Origin: Triparma columacea
Taxonomy: Eukaryota > Sar > Bolidophyceae > Parmales > Triparmaceae
Reading direction: 5' to 3'
DNA length: 42,674 bases
Assembly: GCA_030267965.1 (NCBI GenBank)
Contig: BRYA01000067.1
Span: 41,915-84,588 of the forward strand
The position numbers and the translations under genes were made by a program. This document shows positions 19,694 through 32,800 of this stretch, piece by piece (positions within the stretch are counted from its first letter, which is position 1; each line of letters starts with the position of its first letter). Under the pieces are notes generated by a model. That model had not been told where the DNA came from and searched no databases. It saw only the letters and a list, made by a program, of their open reading frames with translations.

Positions 19694-19996
19694 CTTAGTG
19701 TGTGTAGTAATTAAAGTTTTTGTTTTTTATTGCGAAAAACCCAACCTACCAAGACCCCAATTAACCCAATATATTCTACGTAACCCTAAAGTAATTTGAG
19801 AATAAGGGATATCTTTAAAGTAAGGGGTGCGAAGTTGAGGTTTTTCGGAATGGAAGTTTCGAATGAGTTTTAATTACAGATGTATTTTAGGCGTTTGGGC
19901 AAAATACCATGAACATGAGCAAGGTGGTATTTGAGGGTTCATCGCCCTTTTACGTTCGCCTTTTATGTTCCCCATTTTGCTAGCGTTTCGTGCAAA
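19694..19996. other. Intergenic with a decayed zinc-finger repeat unit
   Basis: Left of about 19890 there is only AT-rich 3' sequence. From about 19905 to 19996 the minus strand still resembles one more 96-bp finger unit. Phrases like CACCTTGCTCATGTTCATGG and ACATAAAAGGCGAACG echo the intact CACCTTGCTCATATTCACGA and AATATAAGGCGAAGG. The unit is past the stop codon of the zinc-finger gene and no longer keeps frame. Confidence 0.5.
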
Positions 19997-21430
19997 TTAC
20001 TCAATATCGTGAATATTAGCGATGTGCTTCTTGATAGTGCCTTTCTCCTTCGCCTTATATTTGCACCCTTTTTCCGGGCATGTATGCCACGTTACGCCAA
20101 TGTCGTGAACATGAGCGAGGTGCTTCTTGATGTTCTGTCTCTGCTTCGCCTTGTATTCGCACCCTTCTTGCGGACATGGATACCAGGTTACGCCAATGTC
20201 GTGAATGTGAGCGAGGTGCTTCTTGATGTTCTGGCTCTGCTTCGCCTTATATTCGCACCCTTCTTGCGGGCATGTATGCCACGTTACGCCTATATCGTGA
20301 ATATCAGCAAGGTGCTGCTTGAGGTGCTTTTTCTGCTTCGTCTTAAATTCACAACCTTCTTGAGGGCATGTATGCCACGTTACGCCAATATCGTGAATAT
20401 TAGACAGGTGTAACTTGACGCTATTTTTCTCCTTCGCCTTATATTCACACCCATCTTGCGGGCATGTATACCACGTTACGCCAATATCGTGAATACCAGC
20501 AAGGTGTATCTTGATTTTGTCTTTCTGCTTCGTCTTATACTCACACCCTTCTTGCGGGCATGTATGCCATGTTACGCCAATATCGTGAATATTAGCTAGG
20601 TGTGACTTGATCTTGCTTCTCTCCTTCGCCTTATATTCACACCCATCTTGCGGGCATGAATGCCACGTTACGCCAATATTGTGAATACTAGCAAGGTGTA
20701 ACTTGATGCTGCTTTTCTTCTTCGCCTTATATTCACACCCTTCTTGCGGGCATGGATGCCACGTTACGCCAATATCGTGAATATGAGCAAGGTGCCTCTT
20801 GAGAATACCTCCCTCCTTCGCCTTATATTCACATCCTTCTTGCGGGCATGTATGCCAAGTTACACCAATATCGTGAATATTAGCTAGGTGTTTCTTGAGG
20901 TTGGATCTCCCCTTCGTCTTATATTCACAACCCTCTTGTGGGCATGTATGCCACGTTACGCCAATATCGTGAATAAGAGCAAGGTGGGTCTTGATACTGC
21001 CTCTCTCCTTCGCCTTATATTCACACCCATCTTGCGGGCATGGAAGCCAAGTGACAATATCGTGAATATTAGCAAGGTGCGTCTTGATGCGGTTTCTCTG
21101 CTTCGTCTTATACTCACACCCTTCTTGCGGGCATGTATGCCATGTTACGCCAATATCGTGAACATTAGCGCTCCTGCTGTTGGTTTTCCCTCCAGCAACA
21201 ACCTCCACATTCTCATCACATGGTTGGCAAACAAGAAGATCATGCCGTACCCTAACCCTCCTTCCCGATCCATCTACACCACCTGCTATCGATCTTCCCC
21301 TTTTGCCTCCTTGAAACCCAGGAAGGATACTAAGGTCCTCCGATATAACTTCTTCCACAATGAATTCATCGATTGTAGTGTTATTTGGCGCAAACATGTC
21401 CATATCTGACGCCATACTCTCCCTAGACAT
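19997..21430 (-). CDS. Tandem C2H2 zinc-finger protein with 12 near-identical fingers
   Basis: Single exon, 477 aa from the ATG at 21430 (the open frame extends to 21517 but has no ATG there). Residues 1-70 are acidic and unlike the rest. A degenerate finger-like piece (CQPC...NVHDI) precedes 12 fingers from about residue 100 to the end. The unit is 32 aa with pattern C-x4-C-x12-H-x4-H and consensus GVTWHTCPQEGCEYKAK plus KKHLANIHDI. Finger framework and linker barely vary, while the helix positions that contact DNA (-1, 2, 3 and 6) differ nearly every time. The protein should bind a long, specific DNA sequence in the nucleus. One linker lacks two residues (VTWLPC, near 21050). Target and regulatory role unknown. 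Confidence 0.85.
   Translation of the reverse strand: MSRESMASDMDMFAPNNTTIDEFIVEEVISEDLSILPGFQGGKRGRSIAGGVDGSGRRVRVRHDLLVCQPCDENVEVVAGGKTNSRSANVHDIGVTWHTCPQEGCEYKTKQRNRIKTHLANIHDIVTWLPCPQDGCEYKAKERGSIKTHLALIHDIGVTWHTCPQEGCEYKTKGRSNLKKHLANIHDIGVTWHTCPQEGCEYKAKEGGILKRHLAHIHDIGVTWHPCPQEGCEYKAKKKSSIKLHLASIHNIGVTWHSCPQDGCEYKAKERSKIKSHLANIHDIGVTWHTCPQEGCEYKTKQKDKIKIHLAGIHDIGVTWYTCPQDGCEYKAKEKNSVKLHLSNIHDIGVTWHTCPQEGCEFKTKQKKHLKQHLADIHDIGVTWHTCPQEGCEYKAKQSQNIKKHLAHIHDIGVTWYPCPQEGCEYKAKQRQNIKKHLAHVHDIGVTWHTCPEKGCKYKAKEKGTIKKHIANIHDIE
20000..21170 (-). repeat. 96-bp coding minisatellite (zinc-finger array)
   Basis: About 12 head-to-tail copies of a 96-bp unit encode the fingers. The phrase CGTTACGCCAATATCGTGAA (plus strand) marks most unit junctions. 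Unit-to-unit identity is very high outside a short window of about 20 bp encoding the recognition helix. One junction has a 6-bp deletion near 21052. Confidence 0.88.
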
Positions 21431-21920
21431 CGATATGCTCGGCCAAGCGAGTGTAGCTTTGTTGAATGCTTCCAGTAACAAGTAGCAAATGTCCAAAAAG
21501 CTGCTGGTCCCCCCCAAAATCGGAAATCTCGGGCAAAAGCCAAGATTTCAGGCTATATCAAAATCCCCCCTTATGTCATCTATCTCGCCATATCGGGCTC
21601 TAAAAGCGTTTAATAGTCGTTTCAATAGTCTCAATAGTCCTAATAGGTGTAGTAGTCGATCTTCTTGTCTACTTGTCTCTAATAAGTGTAGTAACAGGAG
21701 TAATTTGTGCATTTCAACAAACTTGACATCGAGAAGATTTGTTAGGATTTCACCATTTAAACCTTCATCAACTCTTCCTTTTAAGGCACTTAAACCTTCT
21801 ACACCACCATTTACTTCACTAACATCATCTTGGATAGTAAATAGCGTAGAATCTATTAAATCCATCCAATCCATTAAATCTATCACCCGCACCTTAACTA
21901 ATCAATCCACAGGATCCTCC
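21431..21920. other. Intergenic, divergent promoter region
   Basis: This lies between the zinc-finger start (minus) and the PP2C start (plus). It contains loose repeats of AATAGTC/AATAGGTG near 21610-21660 and TCTATTAAATCCATCCAATC-like phrases near 21853-21890. The PP2C frame stays open through this stretch, so an upstream start with a basic Ser-rich leader is possible but unsupported. Confidence 0.35.
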
Positions 21921-23565
21921 ATGAAACTCCTTCAACAGTACTCAATATACTCTATAATAGCATTACTATTCACAGTAATAATATCAACAAACGAAGCAAC
22001 AAACGAAGCAACAACAACAACATCAGAAAGCCATACCCAAAAAATCACCAAGCTCCTCAGCCCCCTCTTTGCATCCTCAGATTCCTCCCAACCCCCCTCT
22101 CAACCCCCCTCTCAGCCCCCTCCAAAGTACCTCTTCTCAATAAAGTCTCTAAAAGGTCATCGCCCATACATGGAGGACGAGTACTTCATCTCCCCCCCCA
22201 CCTCCTCAACTACGTTCTGCGCAGTGTTTGATGGGCATGGGGGGAGCAAGGTTAGCAAGTTCTTGAAGGAGAAATTGTATAAGAGGTTTGTTAAGGATTT
22301 GATGAAGGGGATGAAGGAGAAGGGGGAAATTATAGAGGAGGAGATGGAAGGGTGTGAAGACGAAATTCAGGTGAGAACGATAAGATGGGGAGGAACTATA
22401 AGATGTTGGAGGAACGAACGAACTCAAAGGTTTAAGCTCGATTGATATGCGCCACGTTCACAAGGGTCAGAGTCGTCGCAAATCTGATGCCTCAAAACCC
22501 AGCTGCACGATCTTATATTCGCAAGCCACTCACCTCACTAAAATCAACCCTCTCCCCCCTCCCAGTTGTCGCCATCAAAGTCAACCGCTATAACCGCCTT
22601 AAATTCCGCCTTCACCCACACGAATTCCGAAGTAATGAAGGTAACCCGTTGGTCTCACCAAGGTTCAACCGCCGTCGTATGTTACGTTCACACGGACCCC
22701 TCCACAAAAAAGTCAACGTTAATAACAGGGAATGTCGGGGACTCAAGAGCGGTTCTTAGTAGGGATGGTAAGGCGATTGATGCGAGTAAGGATCATAAAC
22801 CAAATGATAAAAGAGAACGGGAACGGATTGAAAAACTAGGTGGAAAGGTGAGTCTCCTCCTCAATATCCTTTCTCAAAGACAAAACGCCACCCCCAAAAG
22901 CACACGTCTTAAACTCCCCCCTCACCAACCTTCCCAAAGGTATCCTGGTACGGTTACCGTGACAAGCATGGTCGTCCAATCCCAGGTTCAGGTGTGTACC
23001 GTATAAACGGTAACTTGGCAGTCGCACGCGCAATCGGTGATCGTTCCGAGTCCCCTTTCGTTTCTAGCGCTGTCGAGGTATTGTCGTTAGATTTGGATTC
23101 TGAGGTGGATCAGTTTGTGATAGTAGCGAGTGACGGTTTGTGGGATGTAATGAGTAGTCAGGAAGCGGTTACGTTCGTAAACGATATGATGAGAGGGGGG
23201 GTTGGAGCTTTACCGAAGGGGGGGAAGGGAGGGAAGGGGAAGGGGACGAGACCGGCGAGCATTAGGATCAGCGATTGGACTACTAATCATAGCGACGACA
23301 GGTGAGAACAATGAACGAAATATATAAGAGAGCGAAGGAGGGAAGGAATTAGGGGAGGTATCAAACAGTTTCTTGTTTGACCACAGACCGCAATTTTACG
23401 CTAAAACCTTGAATGCTTGTGTTTCTGCCGCTTCTTCCACACAGGGTTATCATAAGGTCAGCTCTATCTAAGAGGAAGAAGTTCATGGCCAAGTTCTTAG
23501 TGGAGGAGGCTATGAGGAGGGGGAGCTCGGATAACACGTGCGTTGTCATTTTATGGCTTAAGTGA
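21921..23565 (+). CDS. PP2C-type Ser/Thr phosphatase, membrane-anchored (4 exons)
   Basis: Exons 21921-22370, 22566-22847, 22940-23301 and 23445-23565 join with phases 0, 0 and 2 to give 404 aa. The start was placed at a Met that begins a signal-anchor ([16 protein letters not shown], about 7-22), followed by a Thr/Ser/Pro-rich linker. The PP2C core begins near residue 70: [10 protein letters not shown] (ED 85-86), VFDGHGG (104-108), [44 protein letters not shown] and [13 protein letters not shown] at the end. The metal-binding acidic residues of DGHGG, SDG and SDN are present, so it should be active. A Gly/Lys-rich loop lies after the SDGLWDV region. The anchor suggests a membrane-bound phosphatase; substrate unknown. 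Confidence 0.87.
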
Positions 23566-23899
23566 AGAAAGGAGGGGGAACGGAGGGGGGATAGGGACAA
23601 AACAAAAGAACACGAAAACACAATTTATTCAAAACTTTATTAGAATTGAATTTCTTGCAGGACCCTGGAAATCCTTGACACACCACAATCCAGGAACCCC
23701 GAGATCCAACTCGGCATATTTCCAAAAGATCAACTTGGAGAAATCTACCCCATCAACACATTTCCGTCCCCCCGTCTCCCTCACACCTTATTAACTATAC
23801 CCCTAACTACACGGGAGACCCCCTAAACTTACAATTACCTCCTGCACCCCCTAACCTGACCCCCCCGTCAGGATCTACTGCCCCTAACTGACTAGCCAC
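23566..23899. other. Intergenic, C-rich
   Basis: This 334-bp gap between the PP2C stop and the start of the giant gene contains C-rich and CT-rich tracts. I see no frame, RNA or repeat worth naming in it. The giant-gene promoter must lie here. Confidence 0.4.
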
Positions 23900-26800
23900 A
23901 TGAGCGAGTCTCCGCGTAAATCGTGGTCGCCATTTAAGAAAATCAAAGCCCCCAAGTCTCCCAAGTGGTTGCGGAGACACGATCCGACCTATGACCACGA
24001 TTATTTTGAGGAACCAGTGTCAGGAGTGAGTGAACAATAATCTACCTATGCATCAAGGCGTTCTAGACATCCTCTAACCCCCCCCNNNNNNNNNNNNNNN
24101 NNNNNNCCTTTCCACCTCCCCCTCTTCTGTGTCCTCCAAGAAGGTGAGTGTCGACTACGTAAAATTCGATCCACCCACCCAAGACTTAACGCGACCCTCA
24201 ACTAATTTCCCCTTTTTTTTGCACCGCTCACGCCCCCCCCCTCCCCCCCCCCCTCTCGACCCCCTAAGTCTGCCGGTTCTAAAGTTCGTTTTAGTCCCTC
24301 CACCCCAACTTCAATAATATCAGCAAAGTCAATAAAGTCAACAGGAACAACACTCGGGGACGACACATACAACCCTATGGCAGCGACGAGGGGGACATCG
24401 GAGCAGTCAGATCCCCCAGGGACGCCCCCGCCAAACGAGAGTAGGAAAGCTGGATTCATTGCAAGGATGACTAAATCATGGAGGTTCAGCAGCGAAGACA
24501 CTTCCGAGAGAGAAACCGACTCTTCGGGAGGCCTTGAGTTGGGTCGTGTCAACGTAAAGAAGATGGCAACTCTAGGAGACAGCTCTCCCGACACCACCTC
24601 CGAATACTACAGGAAGCAGAAATCCTACGACTACAGGAAGGACCCCAAGTACATCGCCGAAAGGTGGTGGAGGCGTTTCTTTGCCTTAATGTCTTCCGGT
24701 TTCTTCGTGTGCGTCGGAATCGTCATCGCCTACCACTACACTGACGGCTTCGCATCCCTCACCCCCTCCAAACCTTCCGACCCCCTTGCGGAGGTTCCGG
24801 TGTACTCCGACGCGGAGCTTAACGATAAGCTCAAGACTGCCAGCTGCGGTGAGGACAAGGACTTCCTCTTCAACTTGCTACAAGGGGAAGAGGATTCAGC
24901 AGTCGGGATCTCGACGGACGTGACGATCCACAACGTAGCAGCTACGATAGACGTCGCTTTCGATGTACCTGTCGTCGAGATATTCAGGTCAGAATGGACA
25001 GAGATGGGAAACCAAACAATAATGACCAACTAACCCAGCCTCTCCCGCGCTTCGCATCGCACGTCGCAGGGGCAAGATCACCATCGCCTCGCTCTCCCTC
25101 ACGATGGACCTGCTCCCCGCCAAAATCTCCCCTGTCATTGACGCTTCTCTCTGCGGACAGCGACACTTCGAGTTCCCGTTCGCCCTCCAGAGGGAGCCCG
25201 TGGATATGAAAGAGACCATGGGTGTTAAGGCTCCCATAAGCTTAGGTGAGAATGGGCAAGAAGTGAAGGCTTGCTCTTCGCACTTTTCTAATTCTAACCC
25301 TTGGTCACAGACAGCGGCGAAGGACTCTTGAGGATGACCACCGTAAAGAAGGCAACCCTCGAGAACTTCAATGCGAACAAAAAGAGCAGGAAGCTCACAG
25401 ATGGCAACTATTTCGTTGACATGTTCACCCTCCAGGCCTCCGCTTTTCTGCCCACATCCGAAGATGCGCTGTGGAAGAGAAAGAGGGGAAGGGATGTGGA
25501 ACAAATCGACATGAAGTTGGACTTTGACGTGACCAACCAAGGCTTCCAATTCACGCTTTTGGAGGATGTCTCCGCGAACCTGGAGAACCTCTTCGCTTCC
25601 TCTACTTGCCTTACCAGCCAGCCGACGGACATCCTCAACGAGGTTGTCGTTGAGGAAGATACCATGAAGGTGTCATACGACTCGCTCGTCGGAATGAAAG
25701 TTTCCGGTCCCGCCGAGGTCTCCGGAAGCCTGAAGCAGCAGGACAGCGAGAGCAGGTGAGAAACCATGTGATTATTACCTTAGCTTCCTACCTCGCTTCT
25801 CACCCACCAAACCCCCCCACAGCAGCGCGAGCATTGAAGTTATTTCCCCAATCGGTTGCCAGAATCCCAAGCTCAGGGTGCTCTTCGAGGACCAAGATGC
25901 GGCAGACGAAGGGTCTGGTGCCCCAACCCAACTAACGAGGCAGCTCGCTTCTATCCGCACCGTAGAGTTTGAGCGCTTCTCAAACAAAACTGTGGTTGCG
26001 GAGACCAAGAGGATGAGGGTCCCAGCTCGCGGTGCGCCAGTCAACATAGAGATCAACGAGGACGGAAACGGCGTCGTCGTTGACCCAAACTGGTCCCTCT
26101 TCTCGAGGCCGAAACCTTACGTCCCCCCTTTCAGCGCCACTGTCACCATAAAAAATCAGGCCACCGCTGGGTCGGCGGTATCAACCGCTTACTACACCGA
26201 GAAGCTTTCCCAGCGGACAAGACTGTTCAACGATCGGCCGTATAAGTACAATCGTTTCCCCAAATTCATGGAAGACATGACTGTCGTCCTGACATCGAAC
26301 GAGGACTCGGCGTGGCCCGGAGAGGTGAGAGCGGAGATAAATGGACAGAGAGCTAAAATGGTCCTCGCCTTGATTTCTAACACACACTTTTTCCTGTCGC
26401 AGTTCGACAAGTCCAACACTGAGCACCTTTTTTGCGTCAACACTGACAAAGACACCCCTGCCGTATACGTCATCATTGACAATGACATGCTCATGGTGCC
26501 AGAGTGGCTCTCCACCGCTTACACCCGCCTTGATAACGCCGAGGTTGCAAGCCAGACCAAATCCTGGACAGAGTGGAGCACAAACTTTGCCGTTTACTGG
26601 AGGCCGCTAAACGGAGACGATGAGCCTTGCTTCGGTTTGAACGGAGGGCAGCTCGACCACATGTACACTGTAGCGTTCGGCGACACTCCCCCCACCTCCC
26701 TGACCCGCTTCGACGAGGACTGCGAAGAAGAGGACGCTTCACTTTGCGTCGATGACAGCATGACGAATGACTTCCAGCTTCGCGACGGTGTCGTTAAGAT

Positions 26801-29800
26801 GAACTATGTAGACGGGAAGCCGTACGACATGTACATAGCTGGACTGCTTACAATCTACGTGGGTTACACAAAGAGCATAGGTAAGAATGGACTCTACAAG
26901 GAGGGCAGTGAACAGTAAGGCAATTATGAAGCGCCTAATGCAATGCACTAATTAATTTTATACACCATCTCCACGCAGTCCCAGTTAAGATCCAGTTCCA
27001 CACTGACTTTAGCAATTTTCGGTTCGAGGCCAAGGGCGTCGAAATCACTTCTTTCTCATCAGCAATCTCCTCAGTGGCGCCAACCGATGGGCCGGTGCCG
27101 CTTTTGAGCAGCGGAAGGGAACGGAACCAAGACGACGTTGCGTCTAGGGTCAGGGCCAACATCCTGTTTTCCACTTACGACGAGGATGCAGGACTTAGAG
27201 TCAAGGCCAACGCCGAGTTCATCCTTTCTGATACTCAGTTGACCCCGCTCATGAAGGACACAATCTTCCAAATCGACTCTTTCATCCCGTTTTCCTACAA
27301 CCATACTCACAACTACTTCCTTCCGGGCGATCCCAACGACTTCGTGTTCAACCTCAACGGTACCGCCGCCGAGGTTATCACTGGAGCAGGGCACCGCTTG
27401 ACTGACAGCGAGCTGGAGATAAGGGCTAAGGGAGGTGTCTTGGACGCGCAGATAGAATGCGATATGCACCTGAACTTCACTAATTTTCTGGAAGAGGACA
27501 CGGTGTCGAGCCACGTTTTCTTCTCCATAGAGGGGCTCATGCTCAATGCTACCGACAAGGTCGCCACGTCTTCCATCAGCGGCCATCTGCTTCTCCCAGG
27601 GATCACCGCCACAGCCGCCCCCTGGATGTCTTTACGGGCAGGTGGGGTAACAGGCGTTGTCGACTTCTCCTCTAGCGGCTTCACCATCCAAACTCTCTCT
27701 CTCTACGCTTCCCCGACTTTCAAAGGTTTGAGCACAGAAGCGTCGGGGACGGCCAAGTTCGACTACACCGCCCCAAAGACGTGGAGCCTGGAGGTTGCCG
27801 TTTCTTCAACGAGCGAGATCGTGGTTAAGGAAATGATTGGGCTATCGTTTGGCGATGCTGTTGGGGAGGGCGAGATTGAAGAATACGTGGGAACCGGCAC
27901 CATCGTGGACGCGGACGTCAAGGTGAACCTCAGGGATAGGGGAGAGTACTTCAGGCTAGAAGTCGGCATCGGAGGTAGCAAAATGGCGCCTGAGATTCTC
28001 TTCGGTGCCGAGGAAGTAGACCTGAGGATGGTTGTGTCAGCCAGCGAAACGGATATTAAAAACGTGAGCAACTACAGAGTTTCATTCAATGGGGAGGCCG
28101 ACCGCCTGGTGCTTGGGGAGTACTTGGAAGTGAGAGACGGGGAGATTGAAGTCGTTGGCGATCTTTCCACTACCAAGACGAACCCAGACCTTGACGTTTT
28201 GATCAGTGGCAAGACCGTCCTCAACTTTGGAAACACGAGCATTGGAGACTTGATGGTCGACTCTGTCGTGATGGGACAGCACTGGCCTTACGAGAACAAG
28301 ACTGAGATCGGAGCGGACATTAGCCTGGACGATGCTGGGTGGGTCGTGAACGAGCAGCTAAAGCTGACGTCGGGAAATCTCATGGTGGATGGAGTGCACG
28401 AAAACGGGAACTGGACATTCGACCCAATTGATTACAGCGCCAGCGGGCAGTACCTTCTTGGGGAAGGAGGCGAATCGGAGCGATACGTAGTCTGCGTTGT
28501 GGAGGGACGCGCGAGCCAAGAAACTGGGGAAGGAGTCGTGAAGGTCGCCAGCAGCCTCGGAGGCCTTGAAGATAGCTTTAAGATGGTTCTCCCCTCGGAG
28601 AGCTACGACATTCCTGCAGCTGGTGAAATCAGCTTACTAGACGGAGATTTTGAAGTCTGCATTAGCAGCTATGACATTGACTTCGCAGGGATGGAGTGCG
28701 TCGATGGGGTTGTCATTGAGAGCGTCGTCGTCATTGACAGCTTCTTGAGCTCGTTCGTCAAACCGTTTGGGTACAAGGCCGCTAATGCAACCATCGGGAT
28801 GAAGGTTGGCGCCATCCTCCCGGCCGACGACGAGGAGGGCGACACAATTGTTGTCGAGACCGTCTTCGCCGGGAGAGGACTGAGCATATCTCCCTCGGTG
28901 ACCCTGACAAAGGTCTGGATGAAGACGCTAGACTGGAATGCCGAGGTGCTTTACGTTTTCGAGGTGGAGGTCGAATTGAGCGGAAGCAGCAAGTTAGTTC
29001 TGAAGGGAGACGGTTCCTGGGGAGGGGCGGACACCCCCCACAAGGCAAGTTTGAATCTTGCCACAACTCTGACTGACGACCTAGCCATCTTGCCCAACTT
29101 CAATGTTTCCAAGAGCTGCGAGGTCGAGGTTGACTTGGTGGCGCAAGTTGAGACAAACAAGACCGTATGGGAGGCGGCTGAGGTGAAGTGGGAAGCCTGT
29201 GGCGTCGACGTCGTGCTCTTGGACGGCGGCGGAAAGGTCGAGACTGTCAGCAGCGGATCGGTCGACGTACTGACGGGAGACTACATCGTAGACATGGAAA
29301 GTAAGTTTGAGAACATGGTCGACGCTCTCTCTGCTGTGCTAAATGTTAGCGCGGGCGAGCTACTCCCCGAGCCCCTGCGCTTCGTTGAGATGGACGACAC
29401 CTCAGTGGTCAACATTGGTCTAAACTCCGAAGCGGACACAGTAAAGATGGGCATTACTGTCGATCTATCGACAGTAGACGAGATCAAGGATGCGGTTGAG
29501 GCCCTAGGAATGAACAGCATGCCCGATTTGGTCAGGGCGAGCTGTGAGATTGAAACGAGGCTGAGCAAACCGGCTTGGAACGAAACGACCATCAAGTTCG
29601 TCTTTTCTGCAGAGGACTTCAAGCTGGGCGGCATCACGGTGGACACATTCGAGCTCGAGGTCATGAAGGAGGAGGATGGCTCCTTGGTTTTGGAGAGCAG
29701 CAGCGTTTTCATGCTTCTCGGCCAGAAGTTCCTTTTAAGGGGGATTACCAGCTTGGAAGATGGGGTCACCGCGTTGAACACGACAGCCGTGTTTTTGGCC

Positions 29801-32800
29801 GACGGGGACAACAAGCTATACCTCTTCGAAGACAAAATTCACATCACCGAGGGAAGGCTTATGTTGGAGATGGTCAAGGGTGCCGAGGAGGGAGACGAAC
29901 TCGAGGTGGTGAAGGGAAGGTTTTTTGGCGAGGCCATGATACATTACACCAAGAATCTCCACAGCGACAACAAGGTGAAGATATCGTTCGGGAAGGGCCT
30001 TGAGAATTACGTCTTGGAGCTTGAGAGTCTGAGCAGTATTGACCTGTTCTCCTTCGTACCCTTCTTCCCCTCTATCAACTTCGAACTGACGGGGAGGAGC
30101 AACTTCGGCTTCAGGTACGCCAGCAAGACCATGATCGCCGAGGTCACATTGCAGAGCCAGATGATGAGCTCGGTCGCCTTGGATCCTGTGAAGCCCCTCC
30201 TGGGCGACATTGAAAAAATGAGCGCAGAGGGAACTTGGAACTTGAGGCTAAAGACTAACGTTTCCGAGAGCACTGATTGGTGGGAGTTCCACGGAGAGCT
30301 GGGAATGAGCGACGTGAGAATCGGGGAATCCTTCGAGATCTCAAAGGGAAGTTTGGTTGTCGACCTTGGAAGCGGAAAGAACAGCACGTGGGCCTTCAGC
30401 ATTGACAGCAGTTTGATTGTGTCTGGTAGCATGTTGACAGGGAAGAACGAGAGCATCGTTGCTGAGATGAGTGGCAGCTACGACAGCGAAACTCAAGTGC
30501 TGAGCCTGTTGGGAGTTAGTAAGGAGCCGTTTCATCCCCTCGGCCAGGAGTACATGGAGATGACTCAGGGTAGCATCACTATGGAACTTCAGGCGCCGAA
30601 GCTTGAGCTTGTGAAGCTCGAGATGATGGCCTCTCTGACCACTACCTTCACGAGCGGAGAGATGGCTTCCGAGTTCGTTTGCCTCAACAATTGCCAGGAC
30701 GTCTTCGTCAGGGCTAGCGGAATCAACATAGTGAACCTCGAGGATGTTTTCAATCGGGTGACTCCGGAGGACGACGACGTCGTGAGTGCCGAGAGCAAGA
30801 CCGAACTCGATCCTGTCTGGTCCATGGACCTGAGAAACATCAACATCACCATGAGCAACTTTGAGAACTCCAAGTACGAGGTCGCTCGGGGCTTCTCGCT
30901 TGATGCCGGGGGGGAGCTTGAGGAGGGAGCTGGAAGCAACGTGGAGAGCAAGGTGGCAGGGATCAAGGACGACGCTTTCAAGGCAGAGTTTGTCATGAGG
31001 CTTCACGTGGACTACTTCGTCGCGGAGGGCGAGAGGGTGAATCCGTCCTTGTACCTCATGTTTGACGTTGACAATGCCGAGCTCATTCCTGGAGTTGATG
31101 TCATAGGTTTCACTTTCAACTGCAAGGGGCTCATGAGTAGCTTGGACATCAAGCTGAGCACGGTGTTGAGCGTGCAGTTGCCAAGTTTGAAGGCCCCCCT
31201 AATCACCACGGTCGAGGGAGACTTCAATTTGGCGCTTGAGGACGGCGAGGCCGAGATCGACAGCGACTGGACGGCAACCGCAAGTACAAAGCTTGCCCAG
31301 TCCTTCCAGTGGAATCCCATGGGCGTCGAAATCTTCAAGCTCGTCAATCCTCACCTTCACCTGCACTTCAGCGAGGACGAGGATACAGTAGAAGAGGACG
31401 ACGTGGAGGTGGACAAGCTCGAGATATCTTCCAAAAATATTACCCTCAGTGACGCCATCCTTTTGCACTTGCCAAAGTTTACCGTCACCAGCTTCGACCC
31501 TCAGGAATTTATGCTGGAGACGGGAATGACGATTGACTACAAGGAAGAAAACCACCCCCTAAAAGCCGACGTGAAGGGCACGTTCATGGAGATTGACATT
31601 GAAGGCGACAGGGGCATCGCAAGCCTGGAGAGCGAGCTGACTGATGTCTGGTGGCCCCTCGGTTCCAACGACATGGTGGTCGTAAAGGAGGGGGGGAAGA
31701 TGAACTTGACTTTAACGACGGAGCTCGGCGCGGTGAAGCAGTTTGAAGGCTTCGGGGGCCTCGAAATTTCCTTCGATGGAGAGAACATGACGGCTGATTT
31801 CAGTGGCAAGAGCGGAGGCGATCTGGAAGAGTTCTGTTTCATGTTCCAGGATGTCCCCGTCGTGAGCATCGGGAAGGTCCTTGGTAGGGTTCTGTTGGGC
31901 GAAAACGCCACCGAGGCCGCAGAAAATTGGCTCCTCGGGGAGAGCGGGGGGGCGGACTTGGAGGTTGACGCTGCAATTTACGAGAAGAGTGGCGGAGTGA
32001 AAAAGGCCGCCATCAGCATCGGAAGTTACAACCAGGACTGCGGGATGTACAAGCCCGGAGGTGTCGCGCCCGTCGACGGGCATAGGGTCGGCTTAACCTT
32101 GGAGGCCGGGGGGGGCGGGAACATGATCGAGCTCTGGAGGCTCGTCGTGGACGAGGAGGTCGAGAATATCAGTTTGGAGAGCGAGATCGTTGTTCCTAAG
32201 GAGAGGGGGGCGGATGCTCCGCTCTTATTTTCGATGAGCTTGAAGACCGAAAGCGGAGAAGTCGAGGGAGCCGGTGCGGGCATTGAGGTGGATGCTGGGA
32301 AGATCGAATTGAAGATCGTGGACGAGGACAGCATGGCAGTGAACGAGATTTCGGTTGGCATGGACATCACGGTTCGCTTCGGTGACGGCAAGAGTTTGGG
32401 ATTCGAGGTGAGCGGAGCGGCGCAGGAGAAGGTGGCTGCGGCCGTGGATGGAAAGAACAGGACGAAAACCTACGACGTTCAGCTCCACGGGGCGACGACT
32501 TCTCCTTGGGAGGAACCCTTCGGGCTCTCGTGGCTGGAGATTACCAAGGGGAGCCTCGACGTGGCCACCACGAGCGAGATGAAATGGGAGAACACGGATC
32601 TGATGATGCGGCTATCTTCCAGATTCTTGTTCAATGCTTCCCTCGACGTAGACCTGGACGCTCTGGTGACGGAGGGGGGAGAGGACGTCGTTTTGGAAGG
32701 GGTCTTGTCTGGGAAGAACATTCAGTTGCTTGGAATGCTGGGCACGGTTGGAGGGGAGAGCGGGTTAGAGGGGAAGGAGAGCGACATTGGGAAGTACTTC

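Noticed and set aside
20000..21170. CRISPR-like array
   Set aside because: The regular 96-bp repeats form one continuous coding frame of zinc fingers; there are no unique spacers.
21489..21920. N-terminal extension of the PP2C
   Set aside because: The frame is open, but the sequence is a basic Ser/Asn-rich string made of loose repeats; the Met at 21921 begins directly with a signal-anchor.
23807..23998. Minus-strand frame opposite the first exon of the giant gene
   Set aside because: The plus strand here carries an ATG, a basic Ser/Lys-rich peptide and a GTGAGT donor in phase with the later exons.
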